DNA of 64,000 bases from Bryobacteraceae bacterium. Lineage in GTDB: Bacteria; Acidobacteriota; Terriglobia; Bryobacterales; Bryobacteraceae. The notes below the pieces were generated by a model. The model searched no databases. It worked only from the letters and a program-made list of their open reading frames with translations, and was not told where the DNA came from. A program made the translations under genes and the position numbers. Within the stretch, counting starts at the first letter, position 1. Each line of letters begins with the position of its first letter. Of this stretch, positions 52,961-61,776 are shown one piece after another. The stretch lies in assembly GCA_026002855.1 (NCBI GenBank), contig BPGD01000001.1:3542001-3606000 (forward strand). Reading direction: 5' to 3'.

Positions 52961-53779
52961 ATGAAGACAGTGGAAACACGCCGCATGTGCCCGAACTGCC
53001 GGGCCTTTATCACCGTCCATGACAAGGTTTGTCCGTATTGCGACACGCCGGTGGGCCCGCGGGCCGTTGACCTGCGCGATCCGGGCGGCATTCTCGGCGG
53101 CCTGATTCCCTCGGCGCAGTTTGCCACCATCGTGATCTCGATCCTCTGCGTGGCGATCTACCTGGTGACGATGCTCGCCTCGGCGAAGGTGGGCGAGGTC
53201 AACGCGCTCATCCGCTATGGGGCGGCGCTGCCGCAGGCCGTTTTCGGCGGGCAGTGGTGGCGGCTGATCACCGCCGGCTTCCTGCACGGCAACCTCATGC
53301 ACATCTTTTTCAACCTCTGGGTCTTCATGGACCTGGGCCGGCACGCGGAGGAGATTTACGGAACGAAGCGGATGGTGGCCATCTACATTTTTTCCACCAT
53401 CGGCGGGTTCGCCTTGAGCATGCTGCGCGGAACGATGCTTACCGTCGGCTCCTCGGCCGGGCTGTTCGGTCTGATTGGCGCGATGATCGCGCTTGGCGTG
53501 CGCTACCGTTGGTCCGGCGAGGCGGCGATGATCCGGGGCTTCTACATCCGCTGGGCGATTTACGGGCTGCTGTGGGGTCTTTTGCCCTTTTTCCGGGTCG
53601 ATAATGCCGCCCATATCGGCGGCCTGGTCACCGGATTTGCGCTCGGATATCTGGCCGGGACGCCGCGTCTCGTGCCGGATTTCCGCGAAAAGATCTGGAC
53701 AGTGGCGGCGGCCTTCGCCGTGGCCCTTACCGGCTACGCGTATCTCGCACTGGTCCTCTGGCTTTCGCGGCTGGGCTGA
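52961..53779 (+). CDS. Rhomboid family intramembrane serine protease with N-terminal zinc ribbon
   Basis: A 272-residue membrane protease. The N-terminus holds CPNC...CPYC, a zinc-ribbon-like pair. Six or so membrane helices follow. Family marks are WWRLITAGFLHGNLMHIFFN (with His and Asn of the oxyanion site), the serine in TVGSSAGLFGLIGA (S165) and the histidine in VDNAAHIGGLVTG (H218), giving the Ser-His dyad. It cleaves other membrane proteins within the bilayer; the targets are unknown. ATG 52961 and ATG 52985 are both possible starts. It is divergent from the tad genes. Confidence 0.85.
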   Translation: MKTVETRRMCPNCRAFITVHDKVCPYCDTPVGPRAVDLRDPGGILGGLIPSAQFATIVISILCVAIYLVTMLASAKVGEVNALIRYGAALPQAVFGGQWWRLITAGFLHGNLMHIFFNLWVFMDLGRHAEEIYGTKRMVAIYIFSTIGGFALSMLRGTMLTVGSSAGLFGLIGAMIALGVRYRWSGEAAMIRGFYIRWAIYGLLWGLLPFFRVDNAAHIGGLVTGFALGYLAGTPRLVPDFREKIWTVAAAFAVALTGYAYLALVLWLSRLG

Positions 53780-53870
53780 GCGACAGCAGCGGCGGGCGCC
53801 GGCAGCGAAGCGGGCTGGTCCCGTTGGGTGGAGGGCCGAGGGCCTTTATGGTCTGAAGTTCTGGAACGTC

Positions 53871-53895
53871 TACCCCCTTCCGTTCGGAGGGGGTA
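53871..53895 (+). terminator. Hairpin downstream of the rhomboid gene
   Basis: TACCCCCTTCCG and CGGAGGGGGTA pair with a single bulged T. It lies about 90 bases after the rhomboid stop. No T-run follows, so a terminator role is tentative. The rest of the 320-base gap up to the PEP-CTERM gene shows no coding frame I trust. Confidence 0.4.
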
Positions 53896-54046
53896 TTCCG
53901 GGTGACTAGAGGTAACCGCTGCTCTATCAATCACTTTCTAGGACACTCTGGAGAACGGCCGGTTCGCCCGCGCCAGCCGCGCGCCCGAAGCGAAAGCCGT
54001 CCTGGAACCAGAATTCCATTGGCCGCCCCGCCCGCGGCTGTTAGCC

Positions 54047-54075
54047 TTGGATTGGCCGCCGGATTTGGGTACAAT
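54047..54075 (+). promoter_or_regulatory. Candidate promoter of the PEP-CTERM gene
   Basis: TTGGAT at 54047-54052 and TACAAT at 54070-54075 with a 17-base spacer. The transcript would start near 54082, about 19 bases before the ATG, leaving room for the GGAGG site. Confidence 0.5.
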
Positions 54076-54100
54076 TTCACCGGTTGGCTGGAGGTTTTTT

Positions 54101-54868
54101 ATGCGATTTTCACGGCTGGTTGCGCTCGCCTTTCTGACCGGATTGGCGGTGACGGCCAGTCCGCTGCTGCCTGAATCGGCGCTCGGGGTAGGCAAGACGG
54201 TTCAAATCACGAACGACCGTCTGCTGCTGGTGCTGAGTGGCGGCCGGTACAACGGGCTGGTGGACGGCATTGACGCGGATCTGTGGTGCGTCGACGTGGA
54301 ACGGTTCGCCTCCAAGGGCAACACCTATCTGGCCAACGTGGTGCCGCTGCTGGACTGGACTCCCGAGCAGGCGGCGCTGGTGCGAAAGGGGAGGCTCGAT
54401 AACGACGGGTTCTATTGGTCTGATCTGGGCCTGGGGGCTGTTGAACGCTATCAGGCGGCCGCCTGGCTGATCACGCAAATGGACGCCTACCGTTACGGCA
54501 CCCACGTCTATGACGACCTGCACATCCAGCAGGCGGTGTGGGCGATTCTCGACGAAGGCTGGTTCATGTCGATCTACATCACCGACGAGGCCCATCAGTG
54601 GATGCGCACCGCCGCCGACTTCATCCGCGAGCACCCGGACTACGGGCTCGGCCAATGGGCGGTCGTCAGTGGCAGCGTTCTGCCCGACGGGACTTTCGCG
54701 GGCTGGCAGTATCAGACCTTCCTGACGCCACTGGCGGCCTCGGCTCCGGCGTTCAATCCGCCAGGCAACGAGCGGCTCCCGCTGGCGGACGCGCCGGAAC
54801 CGGGCACGTTCATCCTGGCGGGCGCGGGCCTGCTCGTGCTGGCCGCGGTTCTGCGCCGCCGGGGCTGA
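54101..54868 (+). CDS. PEP-CTERM sorting-signal protein
   Basis: A 255-residue exported protein with a C-terminal exosortase signal: PEPGTFILAGAGLLVLAAVL then RRRG, i.e. PEP motif, hydrophobic helix, basic end. The signal peptide is MRFSRLVALAFLTGLAVTAS. In the middle, WCVDVERF is followed later by IQQAVWAILDEG. A Cys followed by QxAxW is reminiscent of thioester-type adhesion domains, but this is a loose likeness. GGAGG sits seven bases before ATG 54101. An exosortase elsewhere in the genome would be needed to process it. It is a lone gene facing the oxidoreductase gene. Confidence 0.8.
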   Translation: MRFSRLVALAFLTGLAVTASPLLPESALGVGKTVQITNDRLLLVLSGGRYNGLVDGIDADLWCVDVERFASKGNTYLANVVPLLDWTPEQAALVRKGRLDNDGFYWSDLGLGAVERYQAAAWLITQMDAYRYGTHVYDDLHIQQAVWAILDEGWFMSIYITDEAHQWMRTAADFIREHPDYGLGQWAVVSGSVLPDGTFAGWQYQTFLTPLAASAPAFNPPGNERLPLADAPEPGTFILAGAGLLVLAAVLRRRG

Positions 54869-54888
54869 GTCCGCCGGCCTGGGCAGGT

Positions 54889-56202
54889 TCAGACGATCTG
54901 CTCATTCACCGGGTCCCACTTGACCTTGCGCTCCCGGAAGTAGGACTCCACGCTCATCACGATCGTGGCCGCTTCCTCCCAGGCGCGGTCCATGCCGCAG
55001 CGCGGCTGGTCCAGCCCGCGGATGGAATCAATCCAGTTCCGCATGTGGCTGGAGACGGGATTTTCGCCGGGTTTCCAGCGGTACTCCGGCTCGGCCAGGA
55101 AATGGGCGAGTTCCGGATCCAGGCCCCATTGCTCGGCCTTTTTCCTCGCCGCCTGAACCCGGGCCGCGCCTTCGGGGGTCCACTCGGCCGTATACAGGCG
55201 GCAGTGCCGCTCGCCGACCTCGATGGTTGCGTCGCGGCCGAAGATGTAGGTGTTGGTGCCGTGGTGGCGGTTGTGAAACGTGCAGGCGAAGGTGACGTTG
55301 AGCTGCTTTTTCGGGTACTCGAACAGGACGTGCCACTGGTCGGGCACCTCGCGGTCCTTCGTCCAGAAATACAGCCCGCCCATCGTCTGCACGGCTTCGG
55401 GGATGCCCATGCCGAGGATCATGTTGATGCCGTCCCACTGGTGGCTCATCAGGTCGCCGGCGATGCCCGTTCCATACTCCCACCAGCAGCGCCAGCGGAA
55501 AAACCGTTCGGGGTCAAAGCTGGTTTTTACGGTGGCGTATTCCTGGAATTTTTCCCAGTCGATCCGTTCGGGCGTGGCGTCGGCCGGCAGTTGCTGGTTG
55601 TCGTAGCGGGTATAGAACTGCCACTCGGGCCAGGCGTTGGTGCGGTCGATGTAGGTCCGTGCGAGGCATACCCTGCCCAGCCGTCCCGACTGGAAAATCT
55701 CCCGCGCCTTGATAAAAGACGGCTCGGAATTCTGATGATGTCCGAGCTGTAATACGACCCTGTTTTCCCGCACGGCCTTGCGAATGGCTTTCGCCTCTTC
55801 CAGCGTGCGGCACAGCCCTTTTTCCACATAAACGTGCTTTTTCGCCTGGGCGGCGCGAATCGTCATCGGCGCGTGCCAGAAGTCGGGCGTGGCGATGACG
55901 ACGGCGTCGACGTCCTTCGATTCGACCGCCTTCTCCCAGTCCTTGGTGAGCACCGCCTGTTTGTTGAAGGCGGCCTTGCGGGCGCGTTCGAGGTTGGAGT
56001 CGTAGAGGTCGCAGATGACGGCGATCTCGGTGTTTGGCGCCTCCTGCATGCGCTCAAGCAGGTAAATGCCGCGCGTGCCGACGCCGACCACGGCGAGCCG
56101 CAGCCGCTCGTTCGGCTTCGTCTGCGCCAGCACGGCCGGCGCAGCCGGCAGAGCGGAGGCGGATTTGAGAAAGGTCCTGCGGGCAACCTCTTTGTCACTC
56201 AT
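54889..56202 (-). CDS. Gfo/Idh/MocA family oxidoreductase, Tat-exported
   Basis: A 437-residue NAD(P)-dependent oxidoreductase. The twin-arginine signal is ARRTFLKSASALPAAPAVLA. The Rossmann motif is LAVVGVGTRGIYLLERM, and VYVEKGLCRTLEEAKAI corresponds to the family EKP segment with the proline replaced. His-rich DLMSHQWDGINMILG is in the substrate domain. Tat-exported members of this family with bound cofactor are frequent in Acidobacteria and Planctomycetes and probably act on sugars or sugar alcohols. ATG 56202 has GGAG six bases upstream and is preferred over ATG 56214. The next gene to the right is divergent. Confidence 0.85.
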   Translation of the reverse strand: MSDKEVARRTFLKSASALPAAPAVLAQTKPNERLRLAVVGVGTRGIYLLERMQEAPNTEIAVICDLYDSNLERARKAAFNKQAVLTKDWEKAVESKDVDAVVIATPDFWHAPMTIRAAQAKKHVYVEKGLCRTLEEAKAIRKAVRENRVVLQLGHHQNSEPSFIKAREIFQSGRLGRVCLARTYIDRTNAWPEWQFYTRYDNQQLPADATPERIDWEKFQEYATVKTSFDPERFFRWRCWWEYGTGIAGDLMSHQWDGINMILGMGIPEAVQTMGGLYFWTKDREVPDQWHVLFEYPKKQLNVTFACTFHNRHHGTNTYIFGRDATIEVGERHCRLYTAEWTPEGAARVQAARKKAEQWGLDPELAHFLAEPEYRWKPGENPVSSHMRNWIDSIRGLDQPRCGMDRAWEEAATIVMSVESYFRERKVKWDPVNEQIV

Positions 56203-56391
56203 GGCGGACTCCATTGTACTGCACGCGCTGCCGGCGCGCCGCCGGTTGTCAGGGCTTTCGCCTGACTGGACAGTCGGAAGAACGCCCTAGCAGGGCGAAA
56301 AATTTCTCGGAACTTGTGTAGCCTGCGGCGCACCTGTCCGATGCTGAGGGTGAGAGGGATTCGCCAATCGAGACGGAATTGGAGGCGTGAA

Positions 56392-58653
56392 ATGTCGAAA
56401 CGGACCGAGGGCCGCATGCATTTGCTGTCAGTCTCCATGGCGCTGGCATGCGCGGCCGTCTGGGGTGGCGCAGGGGAGGAGGCAAGGACAGCCGCGCCAG
56501 GGCACTCCCGGCTGGCGGCAGCGGTGCGGACCCTGAGCGGAGACGTGTTGCGGCGTCTTGCCGGCCCGGCGATGCAGCGTTCGGCCGGGCGCGAGGGGGC
56601 GGAGGTCCCGATTCAGCTCCGGGAACGTTCGGCGCTGTTGCGAGAGCTGGCGCGCACGGAACCGGCCGAAGCGGTGCGTCAGGCGCTGGCGCCGGAGGCG
56701 CTGGCCCGGATTGGCGCCGCATGGCCCGGATTGGCGCCCCTTCTCGAGCAACATGGTCAGTGGGAAGGCACGCTGGAAACGATCGTTTTCGAGGGCCGAA
56801 ACCGCGCCACTCCGGAAGTGGCACATTTCCTGAATGCCGGCGGGAAGCGGCTGGAGGTCCGGCTTGCCGCAGATCCGCCGCCGCAGGCTGCCTGCGGCGG
56901 GCAGGTGCGGCTGCGAGGGCTGCGTGTGGGAGATTGGGTGGCGGCTGTCGAAATCGAGGCTCTCGGTCAGCCGGCGCGTGCGGCATCGGCCTGCGCGACG
57001 GTCGGCGACCAGAAGATTGCCGTGCTGCTGGTGACGTTTCCTGGCGTCACGCCGCCGGCGGAGGTGACGCCTGCCAGCGTCGCATCCGTCCTGTTTGGAC
57101 CGGGCAGGAGCCTCAGCTCATACTGGAACGAGGTCAGCTATCAGCAGACCACGGCCTCGGGCGTCGTCCACGGATGGTACACGCTGGATCGGGTTTACTC
57201 CTGCACGGAGTACAGCGAGATGCGTGCGGCAGCGCTGGCCGCAGCCGACGCGGATGTGGATTTCCGCAACTTCAGCCGCATCTTCCTCATTTTCCCTGAC
57301 CCGGGGGGGTGCCCCTGGACCGGGTTTTCCACCGCGGGTTGCTGGTCTACGGCCTCGCCGGACGGCCAGATTCTGGCCTCGACCACGTGGATGCTCGCGG
57401 AGTCTTTCGTCGATCCAGAACAGGGGCTGAGGCTTGCGGTCCGTCAGGGCGGGCACGCCCTGGGGCTGTTTGACTCGCGGTCCCGCCGCTTTGAGGGAGA
57501 ACCGCTTGGGCCTCCGGGCGAGACGGGAACCCCGGGCGAAATGGATGACCCGTTCAGCTCGATGGGAGCCTCAGGCCTGGCCCACTACACGGCGGAGCAG
57601 AAACTCCTGCTCGGGTGGATCCCCCCATGGAGCGTGCCCCGGATTCAGTCGACGGGAGTCTACACGATCCGGCCTCTGGAAAAACAGGGCTCCGGGAATT
57701 ACGCACTTCAGGTGCAGCGCGGTACCGGCATTGACGCCTGGCTCTGGATTGAATACAGGCAGCCGGAGGGCGTTTTTGGTCCCTCGATTCCAGCCGCGGC
57801 CTTCCGCGGGGCCCTGATCCGCTACCAGGACGGTGCACTCTGGCCGCACGCAGACTTGCTCGATTTTCATCCGGCGACTCCCGACCTCGCCGATGCGCCG
57901 CTGTTTGTCGGGACTTCCTGGAAGGACCCCTACACGAATCTCTCGCTGGCGGTGCTTGAGGCGACGCCCGATGAGCTGACCATCCAGGTGAAATATGGTT
58001 CCACTCCATGCACACTGGTCCGACCGTCTCTTGCCATCCAGCCGAACAGCCAGAGTGCGATGGCGGGCGACAGCGTCGCCTATGGCCTGACGGTGAAGAG
58101 CAACGACTCCGGGGCATGCCCTTCCCGCACATACACGCTGGCTGCCCTGGCGCCCCAGAACTGGCAGGCCACTTTCTCGCCCCAGGTGGTGACGCTGGCT
58201 CCAGGGCAGTCCGCGCCCGTGACGATGAACGTCACCGTGCCGGCGACCGCGCAGCCCGGCACTTATCCCGTCGACGCGGGCGTGGTGGCCGGCGCTACCG
58301 TTGCCACGGCGCTGGCGACGCTGACGGTGCTGCCGCCGCCTGACCCTTCCCTGGAGATCACCGTCAATCTGGGTGCGAGCCCGACGGAGCTGGTTCCGCC
58401 GGGCACGGTGGTCTTTACGGCTGAGGTGCTTGGGGGCGGCGAGCCGGTTCCAGGCGTCAATGTGAGCTTCAGTCTCACGCAGCCCGGCGGAACCACGCTG
58501 GCCGTCCGCTTTGCGCGGACGGATGACGCCGGGCTGGCTTCCTGGTCCTTCCGCTTCCGCGCCAACGATGCAAAGGGCGACTACATCGTAACTGCCACGG
58601 TGAAGTCAGGAACCAGAACGGTGACGGCACAAAGGACCGTGAGGCTGCGCTGA
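56392..58653 (+). CDS. M6-like metallopeptidase paralogue lacking the zinc motif
   Basis: A 753-residue exported protein: signal peptide (MHLLSVSMALACAAVWGG), a helical pro-region (about 40-150), an M6/gametolysin-like domain and two C-terminal beta domains. At the place where its neighbour reads HEGGHSLGLMH, this one reads RQGGHALGLFD (R351, Q352, H355, D361). Two of three zinc ligands and the catalytic glutamate are gone, so it should be inactive. A NEW3-like domain (PSLAIQPNSQSAMAGDSVAY) and a bacterial Ig-like domain (PGVNVSFSLTQPGGTTLAV) follow. GGAGG lies six bases before ATG 56392. It is the upstream member of a tandem duplication. Confidence 0.75.
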   Translation: MSKRTEGRMHLLSVSMALACAAVWGGAGEEARTAAPGHSRLAAAVRTLSGDVLRRLAGPAMQRSAGREGAEVPIQLRERSALLRELARTEPAEAVRQALAPEALARIGAAWPGLAPLLEQHGQWEGTLETIVFEGRNRATPEVAHFLNAGGKRLEVRLAADPPPQAACGGQVRLRGLRVGDWVAAVEIEALGQPARAASACATVGDQKIAVLLVTFPGVTPPAEVTPASVASVLFGPGRSLSSYWNEVSYQQTTASGVVHGWYTLDRVYSCTEYSEMRAAALAAADADVDFRNFSRIFLIFPDPGGCPWTGFSTAGCWSTASPDGQILASTTWMLAESFVDPEQGLRLAVRQGGHALGLFDSRSRRFEGEPLGPPGETGTPGEMDDPFSSMGASGLAHYTAEQKLLLGWIPPWSVPRIQSTGVYTIRPLEKQGSGNYALQVQRGTGIDAWLWIEYRQPEGVFGPSIPAAAFRGALIRYQDGALWPHADLLDFHPATPDLADAPLFVGTSWKDPYTNLSLAVLEATPDELTIQVKYGSTPCTLVRPSLAIQPNSQSAMAGDSVAYGLTVKSNDSGACPSRTYTLAALAPQNWQATFSPQVVTLAPGQSAPVTMNVTVPATAQPGTYPVDAGVVAGATVATALATLTVLPPPDPSLEITVNLGASPTELVPPGTVVFTAEVLGGGEPVPGVNVSFSLTQPGGTTLAVRFARTDDAGLASWSFRFRANDAKGDYIVTATVKSGTRTVTAQRTVRLR

Positions 58654-58972
58654 CAGCGGCCCTGCTTCATCACGGCGAACCGTCCTCTCACGCGGATGGA
58701 GCGTTGTTGCCCTGGCAGCGGCCGCAGGGCAGCTACAGCCGTGAGAGAGGCCCGCGTAGAGTTCCGGGGATGGACGACGAGGACGGGTGCACGGTATCTC
58801 CTCGGTATAGTACCGCCGCTGCGAGGGTAATCAAGCTTTCTCCTGTCAGGCGCCCTCCGCCAGGATTCCAAAGCACAGGACGAAAGATACTGAGCCACTC
58901 CTGTTGAGGACGGCCGGCTCCGATCAGGAGATTGAGACACACAGAGACCCAGGCGTCCTGAGGGAGAGCGAG
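58654..58972. other. Intergenic region between tandem metallopeptidase paralogues
   Basis: About 320 bases with no trusted gene. A TATAGT at 58806-58811 resembles a -10 but has no good -35. The in-frame extension of the downstream gene to 58904 is not needed, since a good ribosome site lies just before 58973. Confidence 0.4.
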
Positions 58973-61234
58973 ATGTCGCAACGGATTGTGATTCGGATTG
59001 CAGGCGCGGCTGCCGCCGCGCTCTGCCTGGCTGCATGGGGACAGCGGGTGGACGATTCCGGCACTGGAGTGCGCGCCGCGCGGCGGGCAGATCTCAGCGA
59101 GCGAGTGCGCGCGCTGAACGGCGAGGCGCTGCGGCTCGCCGGGGAGGACCCGGCAAAGACGGGGTTGAGAAAGAGCGGAGCGGCCGAGGCGCTTGCCGTT
59201 CCGCTCCGGCAGCGCGCCGCCGCTTTGCAGGAACTGATCCGGGCCGACGCCGCCGAGGCGCTGCGGATGGCTCTGCCGCCGGAGGCCCTCGCCCGGATTC
59301 GTGCCACGGCGCCAGAGTGGGCCTCGCTGCTCGAGGAGCATGGCGAGTGGGAAGGCGAGGTGGAGACGCTGGTTCTGGACAGCCCGGACCTCGTCCATCA
59401 CGAACGGATCCATTTCCTGACGGCCGGCGAGCGGCGGCTCGAAGTTCGCATGGCGGGCGAGGAGCCGGAAGGAATCGAATGTGGGAAAAGGGTGCGCTTC
59501 CGCGGCGTGCGTTTGGGAGAGACGGTGGCGGCGCTCGACGCACAGGTCACCGGCCAGGTGGCCGCGGCGGCGCCGGCCTGCGGGCCCAAAGGTGTGCAGA
59601 ATATCGCGGTGTTGCTGGTGACGTTCCCGGGCGTGGCGCCCCCGTCCAATGTCACCCCCGCGACGGTCTCTTCCATGTTGTTCGGGACATCCGGCCGCAG
59701 CCTGAATGGATACTGGAACGAAGCCAGCTACGGGCAGACCACGGCCACGGGGGCCGTCTACGGCTGGTACACGCTGGACCGCGTTTACACCTGTGACGAG
59801 TATTACTCCATGCGCAGTGCCGCCATTGCGGCAGCGGATGCGGACGTCGATTTCCGCAGTTTCAACCGGCTGTTCATCATCTTTCCGAATCCCGGCGGCT
59901 GCGCCTGGGCCGGGCTTTCCAACGTGGGCTGCTCCTCGTTCAGCTCGGCGGACGGAACCATCTCTGCCTCCAGCTCGTGGATGCTGGCCAACTATTTCGG
60001 ATCGACGGACAGCGCGGTGAAACTCTCGGCGCACGAAGGGGGCCACAGTCTCGGCCTCATGCATTCGCGTTCGCGGCGGTTCAACGGCGAGCCGCTCGGC
60101 CCGCTGGCCGATACGGGCACGATCAGCGAGTACGGCGATGTGCACTCGGCGATGGGCGCCTGGAACCTGGGCCATTACACGGCCGAGCAGAAACTGAAGC
60201 TCGGCTGGCTGCCGTCGTCGGGCGTGCTTCAGGTGCAATCGCCCGGAACCTTCACGCTGAAGCCGCTGGAGATGCCCGCCGCCGGGTATCAGGCGCTCCA
60301 GGTCCAGCGCGGCACGGGCAACAACGCCTGGCTGTGGGTCGAATTCCGCCAGCCGGTTGGCAACTACGACACGACGCTCAACTCCCAGGTTTTCAGCGGC
60401 GCACTGATCCACTACAAGGACAGCACCACCGGCAGTTACACGGATCTTCTGGACTTCACCCCCGCCACATCGAGCTTCAGCGATCCCTCGCTGGGGGCTG
60501 GTTCGTCGTGGCAGGACCCCTACACCAACGTTTCGCTGGCTGTGGCGGGCGCTTCCTCTTCCGGGCTTACGGTGGAGGTGAACTACGGCAGCGTTCCCTG
60601 CTCGCAGGCGGCGCCATCGCTCGCCGTTTCGCCGGCGAACCCCGGTGCCGAACCCGGCCAGAGCGTCACCTACACGCTATCGCTCAAGAACAACGACTCC
60701 GGTTCCTGCGCCTCGCGCACCTTCAGTCTCTCATCGACGCAGCCGCAGGGCTGGCCGACGGCGTTTTCCACCAGCACGGTGACGCTGGCGCCAGGCCAGT
60801 CGATGGATGTGTCGATGACAAAATCCGTGCCCGCTTCCGCCGTTGCGGGAACGTACCCTGTGGACGCGGCCGCACAGGATGGCTCGGCAACGGTGACGGC
60901 ACATGCCAGTCTGACCGTCCTGCCGACGTCGCCGCCGCTTAGCGTGTCCTTCCAGGCTTCGGCACTCTCGGCGCAGACGCGTCTGAGCAGTACCTTTACA
61001 GTGCAGGTGCTCCGTGGGACGGCTCCGGCCGCGGGGGCTGCGGTTGCTTTCACTTTGACGAAGCCTGATGGCAGGACGGTCACGTCGCGCACGATCCAGG
61101 CGGATGCTTCTGGCCTGGCCACATGGACATACCGGTTCCAGAAAAGGGATCCAAAAGGCGTCTATACGGTCACGGCCACTGCCAATTTCAGCGGCCAGAC
61201 AGCCTCTGCCTCCACCACCGTGAACCTGCAATAG
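58973..61234 (+). CDS. M6-like (gametolysin-type) metallopeptidase, exported
   Basis: A 753-residue exported protease: signal peptide (IAGAAAAALCLAAWG), pro-region, then a metzincin-type zinc site H354-E355-x-x-H358-x-x-G-x-x-H364 in SAHEGGHSLGLMHS. The strand IAVLLVTFPGVAPP opens the catalytic domain, and paired cysteines (GGCAW, NVGCSS) may form disulfides. After about 560 come a NEW3-like domain (PSLAVSPANPGAEPGQSVTY) and an Ig-like domain (AAVAFTLTKPDGRTVTSR). It is the same length as the inactive paralogue 319 bases upstream and colinear with it. AGGGAGAG lies about five bases before ATG 58973. Extracellular protein digestion is the likely role. Confidence 0.8.
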   Translation: MSQRIVIRIAGAAAAALCLAAWGQRVDDSGTGVRAARRADLSERVRALNGEALRLAGEDPAKTGLRKSGAAEALAVPLRQRAAALQELIRADAAEALRMALPPEALARIRATAPEWASLLEEHGEWEGEVETLVLDSPDLVHHERIHFLTAGERRLEVRMAGEEPEGIECGKRVRFRGVRLGETVAALDAQVTGQVAAAAPACGPKGVQNIAVLLVTFPGVAPPSNVTPATVSSMLFGTSGRSLNGYWNEASYGQTTATGAVYGWYTLDRVYTCDEYYSMRSAAIAAADADVDFRSFNRLFIIFPNPGGCAWAGLSNVGCSSFSSADGTISASSSWMLANYFGSTDSAVKLSAHEGGHSLGLMHSRSRRFNGEPLGPLADTGTISEYGDVHSAMGAWNLGHYTAEQKLKLGWLPSSGVLQVQSPGTFTLKPLEMPAAGYQALQVQRGTGNNAWLWVEFRQPVGNYDTTLNSQVFSGALIHYKDSTTGSYTDLLDFTPATSSFSDPSLGAGSSWQDPYTNVSLAVAGASSSGLTVEVNYGSVPCSQAAPSLAVSPANPGAEPGQSVTYTLSLKNNDSGSCASRTFSLSSTQPQGWPTAFSTSTVTLAPGQSMDVSMTKSVPASAVAGTYPVDAAAQDGSATVTAHASLTVLPTSPPLSVSFQASALSAQTRLSSTFTVQVLRGTAPAAGAAVAFTLTKPDGRTVTSRTIQADASGLATWTYRFQKRDPKGVYTVTATANFSGQTASASTTVNLQ

Positions 61235-61238
61235 GAGT

Positions 61239-61280
61239 GCGGCGCCGCCCCTCCGCGCACATGTGGCGGGGCGGCGCCGC
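61239..61280 (+). terminator. Hairpin after the metallopeptidase gene
   Basis: A perfect 13-base inverted repeat (GCGGCGCCGCCCC / GGGGCGGCGCCGC) with a 16-base loop, five bases after the stop codon. It lacks a T-run (GTTGCGCGG follows), but position and strength support termination. Confidence 0.65.
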
Positions 61281-61339
61281 GTTGCGCGGAGTGCACAACC
61301 CTTCCTTCCAGACCAGCGGCCGGCGTGCAAGGCCAGGAG

Positions 61340-61666
61340 CTACTCGCTGCGCACCCGCTGGCGCTTGAAGTAATAGGCGAGATAGTTCTGCGTGACGACG
61401 CGCGGATTCTCTTCGTTTCTGTATTTCCGCTCGTCATTGCGGATCACGTAAGGGGTCACGCTCACAAGCTCCCAGCCCTGGTTGCCCATCTCGACCACCT
61501 GGTACCATTCCACCTGCCGATACATGCCCGGACCGATCTCCTGTGGCAGCAGCGCCCGGTATTCCCACGGGGCAACCCCGCGGGGCGGAGCAAGCTGCTC
61601 TCGCTGGGCAAGAAGCAGAATCGCCGCGGCCAGGGCCGCAGCCGTCAGAAGCCACACGTTCCTCAT
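61340..61666 (-). CDS. Small exported/anchored DUF4177-like protein
   Basis: A 108-residue protein with an N-terminal hydrophobic helix (LLTAAALAAAILLLA), either a signal peptide or membrane anchor. The rest has the pattern of DUF4177-type domains: APWEYRALLPQEI at the start, then MGNQGWELVSVTPYVIRND, then NYLAYYFKRQR. The function of this fold is not known. ATG 61666 is used; an in-frame TTG just upstream is possible. It lies about 110 bases downstream of the Oar-like gene on the same strand, beyond a strong hairpin. Confidence 0.7.
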   Translation of the reverse strand: MRNVWLLTAAALAAAILLLAQREQLAPPRGVAPWEYRALLPQEIGPGMYRQVEWYQVVEMGNQGWELVSVTPYVIRNDERKYRNEENPRVVTQNYLAYYFKRQRVRSE

Positions 61667-61726
61667 CAACCGGATTGACGATTTTCACCGTCAAGCCGTG
61701 CAAACCGCCTGCAGACCCGGAACGGC

Positions 61727-61768
61727 CCGTCCGTTTGGGGCGCGCCGAAGCGCGCCCCGAACGGACGG
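61727..61768 (-). terminator. Strong hairpin after the second Oar-like gene
   Basis: A 19-base stem with one mismatch (CCGTCCGTTTGGGGCGCGC and its partner) and a four-base loop CGAA at 61746-61749. It starts 8 bases after the receptor stop. There is no T-run on either strand. Confidence 0.6.
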
Positions 61769-61776
61769 CGGACGGC

